Below, in pieces: positions 18,201 to 24,700 of a DNA stretch of 64,000 nucleotides (within the stretch, counting starts at the first letter, position 1; each line of letters begins with the position of its first letter). The stretch is from positions 8,151,501 through 8,215,500 of the forward strand of contig NZ_CP163520.1 of the NCBI RefSeq assembly GCF_041080675.1. Reading direction: 5' to 3'. The notes under the pieces were generated by a model. The model worked only from the letters and a program-made list of their open reading frames with translations, did no database searches and had not been told where the DNA came from. The DNA is from Streptomyces sp. cg36. GTDB lineage: Bacteria > Actinomycetota > Actinomycetes > Streptomycetales > Streptomycetaceae. The position numbers and the translations under genes were made by a program.

Positions 18201-19746
18201 AGGCGAGGACCGTCAACCTGCGGTCGTGCCGTGCCCGCGGTCGGCAGCTGCTGAACGCGACGTCCTCGAAGTGCGCGGCGGCCGGGCCGTCGAGGTGGTC
18301 GGCCAGACGGGTCGCGGCAGTGTGGAGGGCCGCGTCGGTGCGCGCCGACACCAGCACCGGCAGCAGCTGCTCGCGCGGCCCCGGCTGCTTCGGCGGGGCG
18401 GCCGGGTGGGCGGTCAGCACGACGTGCGCGTTGGCGCCGCCGAAGCCGAAGGAGTTGACGCCCACGACGGTCCGGTCCCCACGCGGGGCGAGGTCCAGGG
18501 CCTTGGTCACCGGTGTCAGACCGAGCCCGGCGAAGTCGATCGCCGGATTGACGGGCTCGCTGTGCAGCGTCCGCGGAATCCGGCCCTCGCGCAGAATGAG
18601 CAGCGCCTTGCACACGCCCGGCACGCCCGCACCGGCCTCCAGATGCCCGACGTTGGACTTGACCGACCCCACCGGAATCGGCGCCCCGCCGTTGCGCCGG
18701 CCCAGCGCCGCACCGAGCGCCGCGCACTCGACCGGGTCGCCGGCCTGCGTACCGGTGCCGTGCGCCTCGATGTAGGCGATCTCCGACGGGTCGACCCCGG
18801 CGACGGCGTAGGCCCTCTGCAGCAGTTGCGCCTGGGCGGTGGCGCTGGGCATGGACAGGCCCGCGGTCCGGCCGTCGCAGTTGACCGCGCTGCCCAGGAT
18901 CACCCCGTGGACCCGGTCGCCGTCGGTGACCGCGGTGCTCAGCGGCTTCAGGACGAACACGCCCGCGCCCTCGGCGCGCACGAACCCGTCGGCCAGCGCC
19001 GAGAAGGGATGGCACCGGCCGGTCGGCGACAGCATCGAGGCGTGCGAGGCGGCGACCCAGGCGTACGGGCCGAGCACCACGTTGACCCCGCCCGCCAGGG
19101 CCACCGCGCTGGCGCCCGAGCGTACGGATTCGCATGCCTCGTGCAGGGCGCTGAGCGCTGACGAGCAGGCCGTGTCGAGGGCGGCGGAGGGCCCGCGCAG
19201 GTCGAAGGAGTACGAGAGGCGGTTGGCGGCGTTGGAGTTGGCGGCGCCGGCCATGGTGTAGGCGTTGTAGGTCCGCAGCCGGCGGGTCTGCAGCTCGTTG
19301 TAGTCGTTCGTGGAGATGCCGATGAACACCGCGGTGTCGCTCCCGGCGAGCTCGGCCGGGTCGATGCCGGCGTCGTCGAACGCCTCCGCAGCGCACTCCA
19401 GCAGCAGCCGGTGCTGGGGGTCGATCCGTGACGCCTCCTTCGGCGAGATGCCGAAGTAGTCCGCGTCGAAGCCGGCGATGTCATCGAGGTAGCCGCCCGC
19501 GGAGGTGTATGCCTTCCCCGGGCTCTGCCCCGCGGGGTTGACGAACGCCGAGTGGTCGAACCGGTCGGCGGGTGCCTGGTCGGAGACCAGGTCGATGCCG
19601 TCGGCCAGTGCATGCCAGAACGCGTCGAGCGAGGACACACCGCCCGGGAGCCGCAGCCCGACGCCCACGATGGCGACCGCTGTTTCGGCACTGCCGGGGC
19701 TGTGGGGACCGTCGGGAAGAGACCTCAAGCTGCGCAACGCGTTCAC
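12223..19746 (-). CDS. Single-module highly reducing PKS: KS-AT-DH-MT-ER-KR-ACP
   Basis: 2507 residues from the GTG at 19746. KS is ~24-445 (Cys194, His329, His368). AT is ~548-860 (GHSVG with Ser640; YAFHS at 742-746, malonyl type). DH is ~916-1190 (His946, Asp1109). C-methyltransferase is ~1370-1590 (EVGAGTGATT from 1408). ER is ~1805-2130 (AAAGGMG). KR is ~2145-2390 (GGLSGFG; Tyr2296, Asn2300; LDD as in B-type). ACP Ser2455 is in GVDSL. There is no thioesterase. Domain order and motifs such as YTYTDVSAVFF recall fungal highly reducing PKSs and suggest iterative use to build a methyl-branched, mostly reduced chain. It leads an operon with an ADC-like protein, a discrete reductase and a flavoprotein. 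The open frame extends 77 codons upstream without homology. Confidence 0.93.
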   Translation of the reverse strand: MNALRSLRSLPDGPHSPGSAETAVAIVGVGLRLPGGVSSLDAFWHALADGIDLVSDQAPADRFDHSAFVNPAGQSPGKAYTSAGGYLDDIAGFDADYFGISPKEASRIDPQHRLLLECAAEAFDDAGIDPAELAGSDTAVFIGISTNDYNELQTRRLRTYNAYTMAGAANSNAANRLSYSFDLRGPSAALDTACSSALSALHEACESVRSGASAVALAGGVNVVLGPYAWVAASHASMLSPTGRCHPFSALADGFVRAEGAGVFVLKPLSTAVTDGDRVHGVILGSAVNCDGRTAGLSMPSATAQAQLLQRAYAVAGVDPSEIAYIEAHGTGTQAGDPVECAALGAALGRRNGGAPIPVGSVKSNVGHLEAGAGVPGVCKALLILREGRIPRTLHSEPVNPAIDFAGLGLTPVTKALDLAPRGDRTVVGVNSFGFGGANAHVVLTAHPAAPPKQPGPREQLLPVLVSARTDAALHTAATRLADHLDGPAAAHFEDVAFSSCRPRARHDRRLTVLASGAAEAAVKLRGLAAGREVDGAATASAVDRGAVGFVFSGNGAAWIGMGTELLEAEPAFAAEVARVEAVLGPLLGWSVRDELALPGDRRRWDHADVAQPLLFAVQAGLVAAMARRGIRPAAVAGHSVGEVAAAYCAGFLDLRDACLVIAERSRAQATTHGTGRMAAVGLSALDAEERLRTAGLERELVVAGINSDRDVTVSGAGGALERWGRELEEEGISFHRLNLEYAFHSPAMDGLRDMLAANLAGIAPGPSRIPLFSTVTGSALDQPLDADYWWRNIREPVRFLDAINAMLGEGGCDVLLEIGPHPILGGYLRRVATAADHRVEVVGTLTRTACGADALDAALAGLLAAGADFDLGTCFPDGGRVVSLPAYPWQREAHWNGEPGWWLELGSDDAVGEAGHPLLGRRQATPDPQWQQRIDPGRLGWLADHRVGAAAVMPAAGYLDMVLSAGGRIWNGPVEVRSLAISAPLVLPFDDPGADVRLQTRVTPDDGRITVASRVGQQEGWTEHVRGRVRRLLHARPAALDVAALAARTPRERTAADHYARCEELGLRYGPAFRVLRRIRIGAGEVLADYRLTTAADTGHHAHPAALDGALQAAIGLLDEQGVSAPFLPVGVDVVRWWQPLPDTGRIHLRSRANGAAPGAELLVDLTVTGRDGTVALELRGARMRRFSGGEAEPVPVMSEVLRAAPLPGRPVAPTPLPAPSQVLERTAAARRTITDRFRTLRYRDLQPRLLAVSAHFAAAAARTLLPGRDTFTLADLCAAGVDTKHTPLLRSLLHLADGCGLVTPTGAGAWRHTAHPEPERIFAQALLDLPFHSVLVHGYGVCGRHLLDVLTGATDPLDLLFSESDALAARLYDSTPVMTYLNETAALLLGEAIANWPADRPLRVLEVGAGTGATTRHLLPLLPAARTHYTYTDVSAVFFGAARERFRAYDFLHFQTLDLDGDPAEQGFDLAGYDLVVAGHVLHATRDLAATVAKTASLLAPGGHLLAIEPTNVALMAGVFGLLDSFWVNTDPDLRPHGPLLNRDHWSQLLRREGYRDVVCAGDPEEPARGDLSVILAARAPDAPVAHRPDPPGAERRPLLIGVYEGNGGATTAARLATRAPGPLRRMAADSSTEAWAQALSECGAPADIVLLLDADDTAAAAPAAVTEQAVRHCAELGAIARATAGIPTSAQPRLWLVVNSHQPAPLALPPAPGASAAAWGAARALANEAPALAIRKIALGRSPGHPADTDAVVDALLAEIAAATDEDEVLLTAAGRFVPRLLPDRPRQRTTPSSAAQPFGLDCPRTGQRYELRWQSVEVPEPGPDEITIDVRAAGLNYRDIATVTGAVSPILPRKHRPGQFPFGTDCAGTVIAVGSAVHDISVGDRVCSTAPYRSSQVVVRADRAIAIPDGMSFAEAATIPVVFYTTQHSLDHLARLAPGETLLVHAAAGGMGLAAWQYARTIGATVIATAGTPAKRDLLHLLGMEHVLHSRDLAWADRVMEITGGQGVDVVLNSLAGEAVTRGIDVLKPGGRFIELGKRDILADNTLPLAPFLHNLSYFGVDIGPLVEEVENSPLMDACRDTIARRLHHGDYRPLPFRTYPAAQVADAFACLQFSRHFGKVVLTFDEPVPLAHRPADSALRPDATYLITGGLSGFGAETARFLADQGARHLVLCNRRGEASPEAPALLAELRDRGVTVTAPAVDVTDADAVERLFADIDTTGRPLAGVVHAAMVLDDGPLTDLTDDQLRRVIAPKVTGGYHLDRLTRARDLDFFVVYTSATTVLGHFQQSAYAGANMVLDALVRERRAAGLPGLSVQWGHIEDSGYVARRGIGSQLDAYGIVPVRSREALTVLKQHLLDPGAPVVAVLRFDGARLADTYPNITAPRTTHLVASGQARRAARPARVDLTGLAPGEAVALIADTLTGLLAQIMQTEPGRIDHGRRLDLVGVDSLMATELATAAQRTFGCRLTGLEISSAAHLTALAQLIQDRSTGTLTQAEVSTP

Positions 19747-20094
19747 CGACCCTCTCGTTCCGCCGTCCTGCTGTGCCGGGTTGACTCGCGCTCGGGACCT
19801 CACGGTTTCCGGGGGCGACCGGGGCTTCTCCGCCTGGAGGAATGCCTTGTGTTTATACGATTTAGAGCGCCAGGTGCAGGTTCCGGGAGGCGCGGGAGGG
19901 GGCATACGGGCTGCCTCCCGTGCTCCAGGGCGCGGGCCGGTGCTCCGAGGCGCACAGGGCTGCGGATGATGCGCCAAGTGCGACCCCCCGCCATGGTTTG
20001 GGCCTGATCCTGCCTGGTCAGCGGGTGCTTGAGGGGGCGTAGCGACTGCTGTCAGGGGGATTCGGAACTGGTCGAAGGAGGGCCCAAGGCTGTC
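19747..20094. other. Gap between the two PKS operons; probable promoter region of the first PKS
   Basis: 348 bp without a convincing gene. A short AT-richer stretch around 19845-19870 is a plausible promoter position for the minus-strand PKS that starts at 19746. The open frame that continues through it lacks homology to PKS N termini. The part near 20018-20094 is the 3' flank of the membrane-protein gene. I saw no strong hairpin. Confidence 0.35.
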
Positions 20095-20769
20095 TCAGCT
20101 CTCTGGGGTGCCTTCTGCGGGGATGCGGACGAGGGCGATTCCGGCGGCCAGGACCCAGGCGTAGAAGGTGAGGTAGGCGGACAGGCTGTACAGGGTGGTG
20201 GGGGCCAGCCGGCCGTCCTTGTCCAGCAGGAAGAAGGTGCCGGACATGACGGGGATGGCCACCCAGGGCGTGATGGTGGTGAGCCGGCGGGGGAAGGCGG
20301 AACTGCGGCGCATCGCCATGCCCGTGGCGAAGAGCATGAACGCCATGAAGAAGTGGACGGCGGTGTATCCGACGGCGATGGACAGCTCGTAGGCGAGCCG
20401 GGCACGGTCGGGCGGGAGGTCGCGAAGCGCCGCCACCCACCACATGCCGTTGGTCTGTTGCAGGGTCACGGCCTGGGCGAGCGCGCAGGGAACGATCAGA
20501 GATGTGTACACCGAGGGCCGGGAGTCCGTGCGCAGGGCGCGTTTGACTCCGGCGGCGAGCCACACCACCAGGGCGAAGCCGAAGTTCGCCAGGTAGAACT
20601 GCACCGTGACGTTGGTCTGCTGGACGGCGAAGTGGTCGGTGATCTGCTGGTCGGTCCACTTCCAGCTGGGGTAGGGCTGGGCGGGGGTCCCGGTGAGCAG
20701 GACGACCGCAGCGCCCGTGACGAAGGAGGCGATCCCGGCCCAGCCCGCCAGGCGGATGTCCTTGGTCAT
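20095..20769 (-). CDS. Polytopic membrane protein, unknown function
   Basis: 224 residues with about six hydrophobic segments, for example GWAGIASFVTGAAVVLLTG, FYLANFGFALVVWLAAG, YTAVHFFMAFMLFATGMA and TFYAWVLAAGIALV. No recognised catalytic motif is present. The ATG at 20769 overlaps the stop of the MpaB-like oxygenase gene as ATGA, so the two are co-translated and probably work together. Given a membrane-associated oxygenase next door, it could anchor the oxygenase, handle its lipid-like substrate or export the product. This is inference from position. Confidence 0.75.
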   Translation of the reverse strand: MTKDIRLAGWAGIASFVTGAAVVLLTGTPAQPYPSWKWTDQQITDHFAVQQTNVTVQFYLANFGFALVVWLAAGVKRALRTDSRPSVYTSLIVPCALAQAVTLQQTNGMWWVAALRDLPPDRARLAYELSIAVGYTAVHFFMAFMLFATGMAMRRSSAFPRRLTTITPWVAIPVMSGTFFLLDKDGRLAPTTLYSLSAYLTFYAWVLAAGIALVRIPAEGTPES

Positions 20770-21626
20770 CGTCGGCCGCCGGGTTCGGCGAGGTGGCGGG
20801 GGCCGAGCTGGTCGAGGGTCCACCCCAGTGGGTAGGTCTGTGGGCTGCGGGCGTAGGCGCGGGAGGTGGGGCGTGGCGGCAGGAGGCGGACGAGTCGGCC
20901 GCGTGTGCGCAGCCCCCAGCGGACGGTGGTGGCGAACCACGCGGGCACAGCCGGCAGGTCGAGGACCTTGCGGGTGGGCTCGTCGATGAGGGCCATCACT
21001 GATCGGGTCGACAGGAACCGCAGGCCGCGCGGGCAGAGTGCGGCGATGATGCGGATGGCGTTCATCGCCATCTCCCGGTTGGCGTAGTGCCACGCTGCCC
21101 GTTCCTCCAGGTCGCTCTCCAGCCAGGCGGCGAAGCCCGCGTAGTCGACGGGGATGTTCTTGATGCCCATGAGTTCCCCGAGCCGCCGGTGGGCCAGGAC
21201 CAGGGCGTGTGTCTCCGAGGGGGACAGCTTCCGCCAGCTGTAGGAGTTGATCCAGGTGACGGCGGAGACGAGGTGGCCGGTCAGGATGTGCAGGTAGTCC
21301 TCGTTGGAGATCTCGTAGTGCGAGTGGATGTTGTTGAGGGCGCGCACGACGTCCCGGCCGTAGCGGGATTCCAGTCCGGCGCGGTGGGCCTCGTAGGGGA
21401 AGAGCATGGTGTCGTCGAAGCGTTTCATGCCGTGGTGGGCGAACTCGCCGGTGGCGGCCAGGCTTTGGGTGATGCTGGGGATGGCGAAGTCGGTGACGAA
21501 CGCGAAGGAGTAGCCCTGGTTGTAGTCCCAGGGGAACTCGTACCGGGTCACCAGTTGGAAGATCTCTTCGTAGTCGCGTTCGGGGTCGAGGGTCTGGATG
21601 TGGCGCAGGCGGCTGTAGCGTCCCAT
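20766..21626 (-). CDS. MpaB/DUF2236-family oxygenase
   Basis: 286 residues. Segments such as FDDTMLFPYEAHRAG, HSHYEISNEDYLHILTGHLVSAVTWIN and YANREMAMNAIRIIAALCP match the ER-bound oxygenase MpaB / latex-clearing-protein superfamily (DUF2236). Members carry b-type heme; MpaB-type enzymes cleave carbon-carbon double bonds oxidatively. The conserved His-containing helices are present, but heme ligation cannot be proven from sequence. It lies 85 nt after the second PKS and is coupled to a membrane protein. Oxidation or oxidative cleavage of the unsaturated polyketide is a reasonable guess. Confidence 0.78.
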   Translation of the reverse strand: MGRYSRLRHIQTLDPERDYEEIFQLVTRYEFPWDYNQGYSFAFVTDFAIPSITQSLAATGEFAHHGMKRFDDTMLFPYEAHRAGLESRYGRDVVRALNNIHSHYEISNEDYLHILTGHLVSAVTWINSYSWRKLSPSETHALVLAHRRLGELMGIKNIPVDYAGFAAWLESDLEERAAWHYANREMAMNAIRIIAALCPRGLRFLSTRSVMALIDEPTRKVLDLPAVPAWFATTVRWGLRTRGRLVRLLPPRPTSRAYARSPQTYPLGWTLDQLGPRHLAEPGGRR

Positions 21627-21711
21627 CGGGCAGCTCCAGGGATTGCGGAGTGGGTGGTGCGGTCGCGATTTCACCGGGCGATGCGGTCCGGGGTCGGTTC
21701 GACGTGGCTGG

Positions 21712-24700
21712 TCAAGCCTTCTGTGCCCCGGCCGGCTGGTGGGTCTGGTCCGGGACGACGCCCATCTCGTGCAGGAGCCAGTCGGCCAGCGCGGCGGCGT
21801 TGGGCTTGGTCCAGATGACGCCGGGGGTGATGTCGGCGCGCAGGGTGGCGGCCAGGCGTTGCTGGAGCTGGATGCCGCCGAGGGAGTCCAGTCCCAGCAT
21901 CACCAGACTGGTGTGGGGGCCGATGTGGCGGGTGGTGCCGCCGAGCAGGTCGCGCACCTGGCTGGTGATGAAGTCCGTGAGGAGGCGGCGGCGTTCGGAT
22001 TCGCTCGCGGCCGTGCGGAGTGCGTCGAGGACCGGCGAGGTGGCGTCGTCCTCGGTGGCCGGGGAACCGGTGAGGAGCTCGGTGAGCAGGGTGGAGGTGC
22101 GCAGCTGCGGGTAGGGGGCCGTCCACAGGGCGGTGTCGACGGGTGAGTAGGCGATCTGGTGGTGGCCGTCGGCCAGGATCCGTTCGAAGGCGTCCATGCC
22201 GTCCTCGGGATTGATCATCACGAAGCCGCGTCGGGCCAGGTGCCGGCCGCGGCCGACCTCGGCCCAGGCGCCCCAGTGGATGCCGGTGGCGGGCAGGCCC
22301 TCGGCGAGCCGGTGGGACACCAGGGCGTCGAGGAAGGCGTTGGCGGCGGCGTATGCGCCCTGTCCGGGGGAGCCGATGAGTGAGGCGATGGAGGAGTAGA
22401 CGACGAAGAAGTCCAGTTCCGTCTCCAGGGTGGCCTGGTGCAGTGCCCACGCTCCCTCTGCCTTGCCGCGCCAGACGCGTTCCAGGAGCGGATCGTCGAG
22501 GCGGTCGAGGGTGGCGTCCTCGACGACGCCCGCCGCGTGGACGATGCCGCGCAGTCTCGCGCCGTCCTCGGCGGCGGCGAGTGCCTGCCGGACGGTCCCC
22601 GGTGCGGCGATGTCGCCGGGGACGACCTCGATGCGGGCCGCGGTGGTGGTGCGCAGGGACTCCACCGCGCGTTCGACGGCGCCGGAGGGGGCGGTACGGC
22701 CGACCAGGACGAGGCGGCGGGCGCCGCGTTCGGCGAGGCGGCGGGCGGTGAGCAGCCCGAGGCCGCCCAGGCCGCCGGTGACCAGATAGCCGCCGTCCGG
22801 CCGTACCCATGCCGGGGCGTGGCCCGTGTGCGGGGCGGGGCCGGTACGGACCCGGGCGACGTGGCGGGTGCCGTGCCGCCAGGCGATCTCGGTGATTGGC
22901 GCCGCGTCGTCGAGCAGGTCGGGCAGGACCAGCTCCAGCGGGGTGGCGCCGCAGACTTCCACGCTGCTGGGCCGCAGTTCGGGGTGTTCGAAGGCGGCCA
23001 CCCGCAGCAGGCCGTGGATTCCCGCGGTGTTGAGGGGGTGATCGCCGCGCCACATCACCCACAGGCGCGGCGGCCTGGTGCGGGCGGCCAGCTCCTTGAG
23101 CGCGGTCACCGTGCGGCGGACGGCGGCAAGGGCACCTTGGGGCGTGCCGCCGGTGCCGGGGCCGTTGAACAGGAGCAGCAGGTGGGTCGCGTCCGGCTGG
23201 GTCGCGTCCTCCAGTGCCTCGGACAGCGGCCCGGGGGTTGGCGGACGGTCCGTGCGGTCGAGGAGCAGGCGGCTGCCCGCGGCCTTCTTGCCGAGCATGG
23301 TGGACAGCCTTTCGCCCCACCGGGTCCCCTCCGGGGCCAGTACCAGCCACTGCTGTTCACCGCAGTGCGGTGTGCGCGGGGCGGGTTGGGGGTGCCAGGC
23401 CAGGTGGGCCAGCCGCTCGGCGTAGCGCTGCTCGGGCGGGGTGATGTTGGTCAGGCGCAGGTCGCTGAGTTCGGCGACGACCGTGCCGTCGGCGGTGGCC
23501 AGGACGCCGGAGGCGGTGCAGGCGATGTCGTCGGCGTGGTGCAGGGTGACATCGGCGTAGCGGGCGTGGCCGGTGGGGCCGTACGGGCGGATCTTGCCGA
23601 ATCCGGCGACCACGACCGGCCCCGGGCAGCCTGCGCACTGCCCCAGCCAGGCCGCGACCGCGGTCTGGACGAACTCGTCGGCGAGCGCCGGGTGGAGTCG
23701 CATCGCGGCGGCCGAGGCGCGGGCACCGGCGGCCAGGCGCAGCGTGCTCACGGCCCGGCCCTGGTCGGTTTGGAGCTGGATGCGGTCGAGCGCGGTGAAG
23801 GACGGGCCGTGCAGGACCTGGTGCCGCTCGCGGAAGCGCCGGTGCAGGTCGCCCGGGGGAGAGTCGGTCCAGCCGGGAGCCGTTGTGTCGGGCACCTGCC
23901 AGGCGGGGCGCGCCTGCTGTTCCGGCAGGGCGCGCACGGTGGCACGGGCGTGGACGAGGACTCCGGCGTCGGTGCGGGTGAGTACCTCGGCCCGTAGCGC
24001 ACCGGCCGCTTCCACCAGGCGGGTGGTGACTTGGGGCTCGGGGGCGAGGATCAACGGTGCCTCGATGCGCAGCTTTTCGAGGACGAGTCGGTCGCTGCCG
24101 AGGACCTCCGCGCCCGCGGCGATCAGCATCTCGGCGAACCCGGTGCCGGGCAGCACGGGCGTCCCGGCCACCTGGTGGTCGGCCAGCCAGGGCAACCGGG
24201 CCGGGCTGATGGGCGTCTGCCACAGGTGGCGCCCGGGCTGGTCGGGATCGGTCACGTGTCCGCCGAGCAGCGGGTGCTGGGCCGCGGCGGGCAGCCGGGG
24301 GGCGATGAGCGCGTACGGGGTGGTGGTGCCGCCGTGGCGGGTGCGGTTCCAGTACGTGGTGGGCACATCGGCCAACTGCCCGTGGCCGTAGCGGGTGGTG
24401 AAGTCGATGCCGTCGAAACCCGCGGTGTGCGCGTGGGCCAGGTGGGTCAGGAACGCCTCGCTGTCGTCGGCTTCGCGGCGCAGGGTGCCGACCGCCACCA
24501 CGTCCTCGATGCCGTCCTCGGCGGCGATCTCGGTGATGGGGCGGGCCGCCAGGGGATGGGCGGTGCACTCGATGAACATCCGGTGCCCGTCGGCGAGGGC
24601 GGCTTCCACCGCCTGCTGGAAGCGGACGGTGTCGCGCTGGTTGTGCACCCAGTAGCCGGCGTTCAACGGGCCGGGGGAGCGGGGCTCTTCGCTCACGGTG

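Noticed and set aside
16300..19161. 953-codon plus-strand frame opposite the first PKS
   Set aside because: It is antisense to KS-AT-DH coding sequence with intact catalytic residues. The predicted product is repetitive and has no recognisable domain.
19747..19977. 77-codon N-terminal extension of the first PKS frame
   Set aside because: It is basic, Pro-rich and unlike PKS N termini. The GTG at 19746 gives the normal short lead-in before the KS.
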